Source: Pedobacter polysacchareus
Lineage (GTDB): Bacteria > Bacteroidota > Bacteroidia > Sphingobacteriales > Sphingobacteriaceae
Length of the DNA stretch: 64,000 bases
Direction: 5' to 3'
Assembly (NCBI RefSeq): GCF_019802255.1
Contig: NZ_JAHYSS010000002.1
Location: 620,001-684,000, forward strand
In this document: in pieces, positions 25,361 to 34,423 of the stretch
Position numbering within the stretch: position 1 is the first letter of the stretch
How the letters are laid out: every line of letters starts with the position of its first letter
Translations under genes and position numbers: made by a program
Notes under the pieces: generated by a model
What the model was told of the DNA's origin: nothing
Databases searched by the model: none
The model's input: the letters and a program-made list of their open reading frames with translations, nothing else

Positions 25361-25480
25361 TCATTTTCCTGGACTAAAATAGTTTAGCCCTTTTCCAAGC
25401 TCATCAAATTCATCCATTTTTCTTTTTAAATCGGCCAGACGCTTCAAATCATTAATAAACTGAAAATTAATCAGAAACAT
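25361..25480 (-). CDS. Possible 39-residue open frame, perhaps the end of a lost gene
   Basis: The minus strand encodes MFLINFQFINDLKRLADL, then KRKMDEFDELGKGLNYFSPGK and a stop. The composition is convincingly protein-like (a charged amphipathic helix), and the frame stays open upstream through the direct repeat at 25491-25529. This fits the truncated 3' end of a larger gene as well as a short independent peptide. No family is recognised. Confidence 0.3.
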   Translation of the reverse strand: MFLINFQFINDLKRLADLKRKMDEFDELGKGLNYFSPGK

Positions 25481-25490
25481 AAGTGATATC

Positions 25491-25529
25491 AAGTTTTGAG
25501 AAACAGTCTGAAACAACTGTTTTTTTTGC
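25491..25529 (+). repeat. Right direct repeat (degenerate copy of the tRNA-His terminator flank)
   Basis: Starts AAGTTTTGA like the copy at 17381, keeps CAGTCTGAAA, ACTG and the T-run ending GC, and differs at about six positions. Possible right attachment site of the 17.4-25.5 kb block. Confidence 0.45.
25501..25527 (+). terminator. Hairpin with T-run inside the right repeat
   Basis: AAACAGT (25501-25507) and ACTGTTT (25516-25522) with an 8-base loop; the T-run extends to 25527. It could end plus-strand transcription before the LacI gene. Confidence 0.6.
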
Positions 25530-25646
25530 ATACAGAATTTTTTTTTTCAACCAAAAATCAGACTTGACTATTCTTTAGAGACCAATACTGAGCTAGTTGA
25601 ACTTTTGAGAATATAATCTGTTATCTTTAGATAATTTTTTAAGTAT

Positions 25647-26708
25647 ATGTCAGCAAAAGATATTGAATTAACAGGGGTAAAGGAAATCGCAAGAAGGGCT
25701 AATGTTTCAATTGGAACCGTTGATCGTGTGATTCATGACCGCAAGGGAGTGTCACAAAATACGAAAGACAAGGTTAACGCAATTATTAAAGAGCTTGATT
25801 ATCAGCCGAACATCCTGGCAAGAAGACTGGCTTCTAAAAAGCAGGTTATTTTTGCAGTGCTGATTCCAAAGGTTTCGCAAGAAACAAATTATTGGGAGGC
25901 ACCACTTCTTGGTATTGAACAGGCAGGAGCGGAGATCAGTCCCTACGGCATTACCTTACAGAAATATCTATTCGATGTAAATGATAAAAACTCTTTCCTG
26001 GAGCAGATTAAACAGATCGATCTTTCCATGGTACAAGGAGTGCTTTTGGCACCAAGTTTTATCGAAGAGTCTGAACGTTTCGTGAAAAAGCTTGAAACAA
26101 GAAAAATACCATACGTATTTATCAACTCAGATATACAGGGACACAACAGCTTAAGTTATTTCGGTCCGGATCTTTATCAGAGTGGTTACCTATCTGCCCA
26201 CCTGATGAAATACCTTGTTAAAAAAGAAGACGAGATTCTAATCGTTAACATCTCACAGGAAATAGATAACCAGCACCACTTGTTGCGCAAAGAGCAAGGT
26301 TTTAGAAACTATTTCGCGGATAAAAAACTGGAAAATGCGATCCTAAAAATTGATATCAAACAGACCGACTATACCTATATCAGCAACGCACTGGAAGAGG
26401 TCTTAAAAAAACATAACATCGTGGCTGTTTTCGTCACCAATTCGAGGGTTTCCACTGTTGCTAAGTATTTATCAAAGACAGGAGATCAGCATAGAGTTTT
26501 AATCGGATTTGATTATACCAAAGAAAACCTGACTTTCCTTAAAGAAGGTGATATTGATTTTCTGATCTGTCAGAAACCTAGGGAGCAGGGATATAAAGGG
26601 CTGATGGCATTATATCAATTTGTGGTACATTCTAAAGTTGGCGAAAAAAATAATTTTATGCCAATTGATATCATCACAAGCGAGAACTGTGACTTCTACC
26701 TGAATTAA
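25647..26708 (+). CDS. LacI-family transcriptional regulator of the amino-sugar locus
   Basis: 353 residues. The DNA-binding domain is at the start: GVKEIARRANVSIGTVDRVI with hinge LDYQPNILARRLAS (about residues 9-65). The rest is a periplasmic-binding-like sugar-sensing domain. It stands at the head of the locus, and three copies of a shared motif lie upstream of the permease, GH16 and SusC genes, none before its own gene. I infer that it represses these promoters until a GlcNAc-type sugar binds. A palindrome TTATCT-TT-AGATAA (25621-25634) containing a -7-like TATCTTTA is its probable promoter. Confidence 0.92.
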   Translation: MSAKDIELTGVKEIARRANVSIGTVDRVIHDRKGVSQNTKDKVNAIIKELDYQPNILARRLASKKQVIFAVLIPKVSQETNYWEAPLLGIEQAGAEISPYGITLQKYLFDVNDKNSFLEQIKQIDLSMVQGVLLAPSFIEESERFVKKLETRKIPYVFINSDIQGHNSLSYFGPDLYQSGYLSAHLMKYLVKKEDEILIVNISQEIDNQHHLLRKEQGFRNYFADKKLENAILKIDIKQTDYTYISNALEEVLKKHNIVAVFVTNSRVSTVAKYLSKTGDQHRVLIGFDYTKENLTFLKEGDIDFLICQKPREQGYKGLMALYQFVVHSKVGEKNNFMPIDIITSENCDFYLN

Positions 26709-26790
26709 AGCCCTCATTTCATTTCTATTCCCGTCAAATACAAAGTAACATTCTTCAGCTAATTTGGAATTCACAATAATGTTTTGTTTA

Positions 26791-26816
26791 TTCGTGTACG
26801 TTAACGTTAAGCACGG
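26791..26816 (+). promoter_or_regulatory. Predicted LacI operator 1 (before the sugar permease)
   Basis: TCGTGTACGT-TAA-CGTTAA, 14 bp or less before the permease ATG. It shares TCGTGTACGT-N3-CGTT with two further sites at 28836 and 29742 and contains the palindrome TTAACGTTAA. Confidence 0.65.
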
Positions 26817-26824
26817 TAAACTAT

Positions 26825-28111
26825 ATGGACAAGAAGACTTATCATAAATCTTTATATATCATCGCGGTACTTTTTTTTGTTTTTGGTTTCGTGACCTGGA
26901 TAAATGCAATGCTGATCCCATACTTCAAAATTTGCTGTGAGCTTAATAACCTCGAGTCTTATTTTGTAGCTTTTGCTTTTTACATTTCTTATTTATTCAT
27001 CTCCTTTCCCGCTTCAATACTGCTCAAAAAATATGGCTTTAAGAATGGTATGATGATCGGTTTTTTTGTGATGGCTATTGGTGCATTTATGTTTGTACCA
27101 GCTGCACTGTTACGTAATTACCCATTATTTTTAGTCGGCCTGTTTACGCTGGGAGCGGGGCTGGCTGTTTTACAAACAGCAGCAAATCCTTACGTCACTA
27201 TATTAGGTCCAAAAAATAGCGCAGCAATGAGGTTCAGTATTATGGGAATCTGCAATAAGTTTGCAGGGATTCTCGCTCCCTTGCTTTTTGCTGCGGTGGT
27301 ACTCCAATCTTCGGATCAGGCATTATTTGAACAAATCAAGTCGTTAGGACCAGCTGAAAGGGCACCGATTCTAGACGAATTAATCAGAAGGGTTATTGTT
27401 CCTTATTTATGCGTAGGTGGAATCCTGGTTTTACTAGGTTTTCTGGTACGCTTTTCCTCTTTACCAGAAATTAATACAGAGCAGGAAGATGAGCTGACCG
27501 CAGCAACGAATAAAGGGAAGCGCAACATCTTTCAATTTCCACACCTCGTTTTAGGCGCAATTGCCATATTTGTTCATGTAGGTTCGCAAGTTATTGCGGT
27601 GGATACCATTATCGGGTATGCCCATTCCATGGATATTTCTCTTTTAGAAGCAAAAGTGTTTCCTTCGTACACACTTGCCGCAACCATTGCTGGCTACCTC
27701 CTGGGAATTTCGCTGATTCCAAAATATCTTTCTCAGATTTTCGCTCTGCGTGCCTGTATCATTTTCGGTGTCATATTTACCTTATGCATCGTTTTCAGCA
27801 ATGGCAGCGTGACGATATTAGGCCATAAGGCTGATATATCTATATGGTTCATTGTATTACTCGGCTTTGCAAACTCCATGATATGGGCTGGAATCTGGCC
27901 ATTGTCTATGGATCGATTGGGACGTTTTATAAAAATTGGCGCTGCAATTCTGATCATGGGGCTTTCCGGAAATGCCGTTATGCCACTCTTATATGGCCAC
28001 CTGGCCGATATTTATGGCTTACAGAATGCCTATTTAGTGCTTTTACCATGTTATGTCTACCTGCTATTTTATGCTTACAAAGGGTACAAACTCGAGCGCT
28101 GGGTTAGTTAA
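26825..28111 (+). CDS. FucP/NagP-type sugar permease (MFS)
   Basis: 428 residues with about 12 membrane segments. Family marks are the N-terminal FFVFGFVTWINAMLIPYFK, the segment LGAGLAVLQTAANPYVT and the late GAAILIMGLSGNAVMPLLYG, all typical of the fucose/glucose/GlcNAc proton symporters. With nagA, nagB and GH20 genes downstream, inner-membrane uptake of N-acetylglucosamine (NagP role) is the most likely function; that specificity is inferred from context. An operator-like site lies directly in front, and the CBM9-like gene starts 38 bp after its stop. Confidence 0.88.
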   Translation: MDKKTYHKSLYIIAVLFFVFGFVTWINAMLIPYFKICCELNNLESYFVAFAFYISYLFISFPASILLKKYGFKNGMMIGFFVMAIGAFMFVPAALLRNYPLFLVGLFTLGAGLAVLQTAANPYVTILGPKNSAAMRFSIMGICNKFAGILAPLLFAAVVLQSSDQALFEQIKSLGPAERAPILDELIRRVIVPYLCVGGILVLLGFLVRFSSLPEINTEQEDELTAATNKGKRNIFQFPHLVLGAIAIFVHVGSQVIAVDTIIGYAHSMDISLLEAKVFPSYTLAATIAGYLLGISLIPKYLSQIFALRACIIFGVIFTLCIVFSNGSVTILGHKADISIWFIVLLGFANSMIWAGIWPLSMDRLGRFIKIGAAILIMGLSGNAVMPLLYGHLADIYGLQNAYLVLLPCYVYLLFYAYKGYKLERWVS

Positions 28112-28149
28112 TGTTAAATCACCTTTATTATTCTGCATAAAATTTCAAA

Positions 28150-28809
28150 ATGAACTTAAACATCTTTTATCTCCATGAAGATTCCAATGTCTCTCCAGAA
28201 CAGCTTTCAGAAAAACTAGCTGCCTTTCCCAGACATCAATTAAACAATGACTCCTGGCCTCATATCAATACAATTTGTACAGCCGATTTTACCATTGCCT
28301 ACAGGAAGCAAGAGATCCTGTTAAAATTTAGGGTATATAATGATTATTTCCGCTCGATAAAAAGGCCGATTAATACGGAAGTACATTTCGATAACTGTGT
28401 AGAATTCTTTGTTGCTTTTGACCAGTCAGATCAATATTATAATATTGAGTTTAATTGTCTGGGGATTGGAAAGATGGCTTATGGCAGCCAAAAGGATAAA
28501 AGAACTTTATTACCGGAATCTGTCGTACAAAAGATTCATACCTGGACAAAATCAAATATCCTGGGAGCGGAGTTTAACTGGGAGATGACGATGAGTATAC
28601 CTGCAGAAGCCTTTGTGTTCCATCAGATTCAAAGTTTTGAAGGCCTTAGTGCTAAGGCAAATTTTTATAAATGTGGGGATGAACTGCCAAATCCTCATTT
28701 CTTGTGCTGGAATAAGATTGTCTCGGCAACACCTGATTTTCATAGCCCGGACTATTTTGGGACCATCCAGTTTATGCCTGCACAAGCTGAACCGGCTAGT
28801 TTTAAATGA
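28150..28809 (+). CDS. Carbohydrate-binding family 9-like (CBM9) protein without a signal peptide
   Basis: 219 residues forming one domain that resembles CBM9-like sugar-binding modules: VHFDNCVEFFVAFD, then YYNIEFNCLGIGKMAYG, the Trp-containing HFLCWNKI and the closing FHSPDYFGTIQF. Unlike secreted CBM proteins it begins MNLNIFYLHEDS with no signal peptide or lipobox, so it should be cytoplasmic. It follows the permease by 38 bp in the same transcript. A role in handling or sensing imported sugar is possible but unproven. Confidence 0.78.
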   Translation: MNLNIFYLHEDSNVSPEQLSEKLAAFPRHQLNNDSWPHINTICTADFTIAYRKQEILLKFRVYNDYFRSIKRPINTEVHFDNCVEFFVAFDQSDQYYNIEFNCLGIGKMAYGSQKDKRTLLPESVVQKIHTWTKSNILGAEFNWEMTMSIPAEAFVFHQIQSFEGLSAKANFYKCGDELPNPHFLCWNKIVSATPDFHSPDYFGTIQFMPAQAEPASFK

Positions 28810-28834
28810 TCACACCTATATTTTTTTAAATAAA

Positions 28835-28860
28835 TTCGTGTACGTACCCGTTTATTTAAT
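28835..28860 (+). promoter_or_regulatory. Predicted LacI operator 2 (before the GH16 gene)
   Basis: TCGTGTACGT-ACC-CGTTTA, second copy of the shared motif, 81 bp before the GH16 start codon. Confidence 0.65.
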
Positions 28861-28940
28861 ATATTAGCATTTAGATAGTTGTAATTGTTGTTCAACTGGA
28901 TTTCTATCTGTCATTTACTAACCAAAACTAACCAAACAAG

Positions 28941-29720
28941 ATGAAGAGATTTTTACTTTTACTGCCATTGATATGGACTTGTAAGCAAGATGTGGCTGCT
29001 TTCAGCAAAGAGAAAGTACCAGACAGCGCTGTTATATCGACATCCACACCCGCTTCTGCTACAACTTTAAAATTTGCCGGATACACCTGGGTTGTTAAAA
29101 CTGGAACTGGTTTGGGACCCGGACCTAATTTCTGGAGTGAACGCAATGCCTGGGTAGATGCAGCAGGATTACTTCACCTTAAACTTTCTTATGATCAGGC
29201 AACTTCGAAATGGTTATGTGCTGGGATTACTTCGAAGGAGAATTTGGGATATGGTACTTACCAATGGCAGGTTCAAGGCCCAGCCAGTACTTTAGATAAA
29301 AATGTGGTGGCAGGGCTTTTTCATTATTCTGGTCCTGATGGATTTAATGAACTGGACATAGAATTTGCGCGTTGGGGAGACGCAGCTAAACCCAATGTAA
29401 ATTATAGCGTATACCCGGCAGCTGGAAGTAAAGGAAAACAGCAGCGGATCACGACAGAATGGAAACAATCTGGCGGTACAGCAAGTACGCACCGCTATAC
29501 CTGGACTAATGAATCGGTTGTGGTTAAAAGCATGAATGGTTTCTATAATGATGATACAAATATGTTTTTTACACATACTTTTTTGCCTCCTTCAGCGGTA
29601 ATACCAACAGAGAAAATGCCAGTTAAAATGAATCTCTGGTGTTTCCGTGGTATGCCGCCAAGCGATGGAAAGGAAGTAGAGCTGGTCATCAGAAGCTTTA
29701 AATTTACACCAGCTCCATAA
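28941..29720 (+). CDS. GH16-family glycoside hydrolase
   Basis: 259 residues with an N-terminal export signal (LLLLPLIWTCKQD; the Cys could be lipidated). The catalytic motif NELDIEFARWGD holds the GH16 nucleophile and acid pair, Glu137 and Glu141 with Asp139 between them. The lead-in YGTYQWQVQGP and VAGLFHYSG are typical of the beta-jelly-roll fold. GH16 enzymes cut internal beta-1,3 or beta-1,4 bonds of glucans, galactans or poly-LacNAc. In a locus otherwise devoted to GlcNAc, endo-action on a GlcNAc-containing glycan is plausible, but the substrate cannot be read from sequence. Confidence 0.82.
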   Translation: MKRFLLLLPLIWTCKQDVAAFSKEKVPDSAVISTSTPASATTLKFAGYTWVVKTGTGLGPGPNFWSERNAWVDAAGLLHLKLSYDQATSKWLCAGITSKENLGYGTYQWQVQGPASTLDKNVVAGLFHYSGPDGFNELDIEFARWGDAAKPNVNYSVYPAAGSKGKQQRITTEWKQSGGTASTHRYTWTNESVVVKSMNGFYNDDTNMFFTHTFLPPSAVIPTEKMPVKMNLWCFRGMPPSDGKEVELVIRSFKFTPAP

Positions 29721-29738
29721 TAAAAAAAATTTGACTTT

Positions 29739-29767
29739 TAATCGTGTACGTAAACGTTTAATTGTGC
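29739..29767 (+). promoter_or_regulatory. Predicted LacI operator 3 (before the SusC gene)
   Basis: TCGTGTACGT-AAA-CGTTTA, third copy, about 95 bp before the SusC ATG. The centre AAACGTTT is a perfect palindrome with the CG centre typical of LacI-family sites. Confidence 0.65.
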
Positions 29768-29856
29768 TTAGTTTAGTAATTTACAACACCTATTAAGAGA
29801 GGTCAGAACCGTTACCGGTGATGCTGATCTAATCTATCAACCAAATAAAACCGCTA

Positions 29857-32800
29857 ATGAAAAAGATATACTTAATGGCCATAATGGTCGCATTTTCCAT
29901 GCTAAGTACCTTTGCCCAGGTCAATCCCGATAAAGGGACCGGATTTACTTTAACCGGGCAGGTCACTGATGCAAAAACGAATGAGAGCCTGATAGGTGTT
30001 TCAATTCGTGTGCAGGGAACAGATAAAGGCACCGCAACAGATAAGAATGGCAAGTTTAGTCTGGCGATAAATCCTGGAGCAGTCATTTTGGTCAGCTATA
30101 TTGGTTACCAGAACCAGACTGTCAACGTCGGAGACCGTAAAACCTTAGATATTAAACTTGCTGAAAGTGGCAAGCAGCTATCTGAAGTCACCATTAATGT
30201 GGGCTACGGTACTCAGAAGGTGAAAGAAGTAACTGGTGCTGTCGGTTCAATTTCGGCTAAACAGATGGATAACCATGCGCTGGGGGATGTAAATTCGAGT
30301 CTCCAGGGAAAGATTGCCGGACTTCAGATTACCAGTAATTCCGGTGAACCAGGTGCTGGGGCCACAGTTAGAATTCGTGGTGCCTCTTCAGTCAACGGAA
30401 GCAGTCAGCCTTTATATATTGTAGATGGTGTACCCATCAACGCTGATACTTATGGTGGTGGATTGGTAGATGATGCCTCTACTTTCAGTCCTTTGGCAGA
30501 TTTGAATCCCCAGGATATAGAATCGATAGAAGTATTGAAAGATGGAACCGCATCTATATATGGCTCCAGAGCATCTAATGGTGTAATTATCATCACTACT
30601 AAAAGTGGAAAAAATTCCAAGAAACCGGAGATACAGTTCTCTGCTAATGGAAGTATTGCTGACATCACCAGGAAAATTGGCGTGCTGAATGCACCACAAT
30701 TCAGAAGCGCATTTATAGATGCGATATATAATTTCACAGGAGCACAGACCACTAAAGTTTCGGTAATAGATTCCCTGCATCCCTATTATAATAAGTCTAA
30801 CAATTGGCAGGACTTGATGTATCGTACCGCGTATCAGTATAAAGCTGATGTGAGTGTCAAAGGCGCTTCTAAGGATAACAACATGAATTATTTTGTGAGC
30901 GCAGGCTATAAAGATATAGATCCGATCATCATCAATACTAAATTTAAGCAGGCTTACGGTTCTGCAAAGGTGTATTATACCGTCAATAAGACCATTTCTG
31001 GAAATACAAACTTCAACGTATCCACTAATGATTACAATAGAATTCTCAGCGGACTCAGTAACCAAAGTGCGATCTATCAGGCTTTAAGTACCATGCCCGT
31101 TTATTCCCCTTACGATCCCATCACCGGACAGCTGATTCCGCTTTTAGAAGGAAGTAAGCCCAATCCGATTGCCATCTCTGAGCTGGCAGCCAATAAAATC
31201 AATAGGTGGAGGATGTTTGGAAATCAGGACCTGAAGTTTAAAATTATGAAAGGCCTGGAATTCAAAACTACTTTAGGCTTTGATTATTCGAATACCGAGG
31301 AAACAAATTTCACGCCCCAAACACTCTTACCGCAAGGCCAGATCAGTTCCTCTTACCTGACCACAGGGAAAAACTATTCCTTAATTAATGAGAATACATT
31401 AAACTATAGGACTACGCTGTCTAAAGACCATAACCTTACTTTTCTACTTGGTCAGTCTTATCAGAAATTCACCGACAATACGGTCAATGTGATCGGCAGG
31501 GGCCTGATTGATGCAACCATTACCTCTATCAATGGTACTTCAGTGGTTTCACTTTACAATCAGAACATCGAAGAACATAGCTTGCTGTCTTACTTTACCA
31601 GGGCAAACTATGACTACAAAGGAAAATATCTTTTCTCTGCGGTGATGAGAGCAGATGGTTCTTCCAGGTTTGGAGCGGATAATAGGTTTGGATATTTCCC
31701 TTCATTCTCGGCCGGATGGAGATTGTCGGAAGAAGATTGGTTTAAAAAAATCAGCTTTGTTTCAGATGCAAAGATCCGGGGAAGCTATGGTGTAACTGGT
31801 AACCAGTCTATTGGGAACTATGCATGGCAGGGATCATTGACTAACGTAGGTACTTATTTAGGAAATGTAGCCATCGTTTCCAACGGAGTTCCAAACGCAT
31901 CTTTAAAATGGGAAACGACGAAACAATCAAACTTAGGGGTTGATCTTTCCTTTCTGAATGATAGAATTCGCTTCACTGCGGATGCTTACCTGAAAAAGAC
32001 AACGGGGCTGTTATTTGATGTTGCCGTTCCAGGAACAACAGGGTATTCGACTGTTCCTGCAAACTTCGGCAGTTTAGAAAATAAAGGACTTGAATTTACA
32101 CTTTCAACAGTTAATATAGATAAGGAGTTCAAATGGAATTCTACATTCACCTTCTCGTTAAACAGAAATAAGGTGCTTTCTCTTCCTGGCAATCAGGATT
32201 ATCGCCCAAACATTTATAATATGGCCAGGGTGGGCGAAGCTGCCGGTGTGTTTTATGGACTTAAAGCCATGGGCGTTTACGCTTATGATACAGATAATGT
32301 TTACAAGCGCGATGCGGGAGGAGCTGTGGTTCCTTACCGTCAGGGATCTGCAAATGGATCTATATATAAAGGTGGCGATGTCATCTGGGAGGATGTAAAT
32401 GGTGATGGTATCATAAACGATTCGGATTTACAGGTAATTGGAGATCCAAATCCTGATTTTACAGGAGGTTTCCAAAATGAATTCAGCTATAAAAACTTTA
32501 CGCTTTCTACATTGATCACCTACAGTTTTGGGAACGATGTGTTTAATGAGGTGAAAAGAAATCTGGACGCAACGCCTTATGATCAGAATTTTACCACCGA
32601 TCAACTGCGCAGATGGAGAAAGCCGGGTGATGTAACTGATGTTCCAAGATTGGTGAAAACTGATCCGATGCTGAACAATGCCATCTCCAGTAGATTTGTA
32701 GAAGATGGTTCGTTTATCAGGATTCAAAATGTTGCGCTTAATTATAGAATTCCAGCAAAAACTTTAAGCAGGTTAAAAATAAACAATGCTACTGTAGGGT

Positions 32801-32949
32801 TCTCGGTAGTTAACCTGTTCACCTTTGGTTCCTACACAGGTTATGATCCCGAAGTCAGCTCTTCAACCAATGCATTGGCGGTTGGTATAGACCGAGGATC
32901 TTTCCCAAGAACAAGAACATATAATTTGTCATTGAACTTTAGTCTTTAA
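29857..32949 (+). CDS. SusC/RagA TonB-linked outer-membrane transporter
   Basis: 1030 residues. Signal peptide MKKIYLMAIMVAFSMLSTFA; a carboxypeptidase-regulatory-like domain (about residues 28-105, LTGQVTDAKTNESLIGVSI); the plug with VGYGTQKVKEVTGAVGSIS, IRGASSVNGSSQPLYIVDGV and IEVLKDGTASIYGSRASNGV (about residues 115-250); then a long beta-barrel ending in FPRTRTYNLSLNFSL. It imports the oligosaccharide released at the surface. Four bp separate it from the SusD gene. It is preceded by a predicted LacI operator, so it heads a transcript running through nagB. Confidence 0.96.
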   Translation: MKKIYLMAIMVAFSMLSTFAQVNPDKGTGFTLTGQVTDAKTNESLIGVSIRVQGTDKGTATDKNGKFSLAINPGAVILVSYIGYQNQTVNVGDRKTLDIKLAESGKQLSEVTINVGYGTQKVKEVTGAVGSISAKQMDNHALGDVNSSLQGKIAGLQITSNSGEPGAGATVRIRGASSVNGSSQPLYIVDGVPINADTYGGGLVDDASTFSPLADLNPQDIESIEVLKDGTASIYGSRASNGVIIITTKSGKNSKKPEIQFSANGSIADITRKIGVLNAPQFRSAFIDAIYNFTGAQTTKVSVIDSLHPYYNKSNNWQDLMYRTAYQYKADVSVKGASKDNNMNYFVSAGYKDIDPIIINTKFKQAYGSAKVYYTVNKTISGNTNFNVSTNDYNRILSGLSNQSAIYQALSTMPVYSPYDPITGQLIPLLEGSKPNPIAISELAANKINRWRMFGNQDLKFKIMKGLEFKTTLGFDYSNTEETNFTPQTLLPQGQISSSYLTTGKNYSLINENTLNYRTTLSKDHNLTFLLGQSYQKFTDNTVNVIGRGLIDATITSINGTSVVSLYNQNIEEHSLLSYFTRANYDYKGKYLFSAVMRADGSSRFGADNRFGYFPSFSAGWRLSEEDWFKKISFVSDAKIRGSYGVTGNQSIGNYAWQGSLTNVGTYLGNVAIVSNGVPNASLKWETTKQSNLGVDLSFLNDRIRFTADAYLKKTTGLLFDVAVPGTTGYSTVPANFGSLENKGLEFTLSTVNIDKEFKWNSTFTFSLNRNKVLSLPGNQDYRPNIYNMARVGEAAGVFYGLKAMGVYAYDTDNVYKRDAGGAVVPYRQGSANGSIYKGGDVIWEDVNGDGIINDSDLQVIGDPNPDFTGGFQNEFSYKNFTLSTLITYSFGNDVFNEVKRNLDATPYDQNFTTDQLRRWRKPGDVTDVPRLVKTDPMLNNAISSRFVEDGSFIRIQNVALNYRIPAKTLSRLKINNATVGFSVVNLFTFGSYTGYDPEVSSSTNALAVGIDRGSFPRTRTYNLSLNFSL

Positions 32950-32953
32950 TATT

Positions 32954-34411
32954 ATGAAACGAAAAGATTATAAAATATACAGCATCATGCTGATCACATT
33001 GATTTTCTTATCCAGCTGTAAGAAGGCATTAGAAATCGACCCGACCACTGCTTATTCCAGTTCTAATTTCTGGACGGAAACCCCTCAGGCAACGGCAGCT
33101 TTATATGGTGCATACAACCTTTTACAAGGAGCCATGGCTCCGGAATCTGTTTTGTACGGAGAGGGAAGAGCTGATAATGTGGTGATCAACCCGTTGGCAT
33201 TGAGCTCGCAAACCTTGAACCTGTTAACAAACAACCTAAACTCAAGTCTGCCGATTACAAACTGGAGTGGTATCTATCAAGTGGTGAATCAGAGCAATTT
33301 AATTCTAAAAAACACGCGGGAGATGAAGGCGAAAGGATTGTATGCGGGGAAAGATGCGGAATACAATAGTGTAAGAGGACAGGCTTTCGCCATTCGTGCA
33401 TTCTGTTATTTTTACATGACCCGTATCTGGGGCAAATTGCCTGTGGTCACTGAGCCCTTTATGGACGCAAAACAAAATGTAAGCATTGCGCGTTCCGATA
33501 CTGCTGCGGTGTATGCACAAATCCAGTCAGATCTTGATTCTGCAGCATTAGCGCCAATCCCTGCATCGTATACCACAAGTTCAGCAACCAGAGCTCAATT
33601 TACAATGGGAGCAGTGAATGCTTTGTATACTGATTTTTATATGTGGCGTCATCAGTATGAGAATGCATTGGTGGCTTCGCAGAAAATCCTGACAAACTCC
33701 ACTTATTCTCTAGCTTCACTTTACAGTGCATCTTCCACTATAGATTACAATATAAATCCGGCATTAATTGACAATACCGCTTATGCGCAGATGTTTACTA
33801 AAGGATTTTCTAACGAATCTATATTTGAAATCGATTATAACTTCGCAGAGCGGGCCACACGGTCATTCTTAATTACCGTTTATGGCGACCTTGGCTTTCA
33901 GCCTTTTTTCAAAGCCAGCGGTTACCTGTCCAGTAAATTCAGTTCAACGGATTTACGCTCTAAAGTTAATTTTGACACCAATTCGGGCATTGTTAAATTC
34001 TTTGAGAAATCAGGTTTTGTTCGGGGAACGCAGGACGACAAGAACATCATCGTGTATCGTTTAGCCGATATCATACTGTTACGTGCGGAAGCATTGAATA
34101 AAACCGGCAATATTCCTGGAGCAATGGCACTCGTGAATCAAATCAGAGCCAGAGCAGGAGCAACCACCTATACAGAAGCTTCCTACAATGGATTGACTAC
34201 TGATCAAATAGAAGACCTGATCCTTGACGAACGTGCTAGAGAACTTTGTTATGAAGGAAAACGATGGTTTGACCTGGTACGTACAGGCAAAGCAATTAAA
34301 GTAATGGGGCCTATCAATGGATTGAGTCAGACCGAAAATTTCCTTTGGCCATTGAGCCTTACCGAAATCAGGTTAAACCCGCTATTGGATCAAAATTCAT
34401 ATTATCAATAA
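32954..34411 (+). CDS. SusD/RagB family glycan-binding lipoprotein
   Basis: 485 residues, lipobox FLSSC. SusD marks include EIDPTTAYSSSNFWT, GQAFAIRAFCYFYMTRIWG and LILDERARELCYEGKRWFDL. It forms the lid of the preceding SusC and selects the amino-sugar oligomer. The fasciclin-domain lipoprotein gene starts 12 bp later. Confidence 0.95.
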   Translation: MKRKDYKIYSIMLITLIFLSSCKKALEIDPTTAYSSSNFWTETPQATAALYGAYNLLQGAMAPESVLYGEGRADNVVINPLALSSQTLNLLTNNLNSSLPITNWSGIYQVVNQSNLILKNTREMKAKGLYAGKDAEYNSVRGQAFAIRAFCYFYMTRIWGKLPVVTEPFMDAKQNVSIARSDTAAVYAQIQSDLDSAALAPIPASYTTSSATRAQFTMGAVNALYTDFYMWRHQYENALVASQKILTNSTYSLASLYSASSTIDYNINPALIDNTAYAQMFTKGFSNESIFEIDYNFAERATRSFLITVYGDLGFQPFFKASGYLSSKFSSTDLRSKVNFDTNSGIVKFFEKSGFVRGTQDDKNIIVYRLADIILLRAEALNKTGNIPGAMALVNQIRARAGATTYTEASYNGLTTDQIEDLILDERARELCYEGKRWFDLVRTGKAIKVMGPINGLSQTENFLWPLSLTEIRLNPLLDQNSYYQ

Positions 34412-34423
34412 AAATATTTAAAG

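Noticed and set aside
30412..31065. 217-residue minus-strand frame inside the SusC gene
   Set aside because: Antisense shadow of a strongly supported SusC gene; rich in Ile, Tyr and Cys as expected from a complementary reading.
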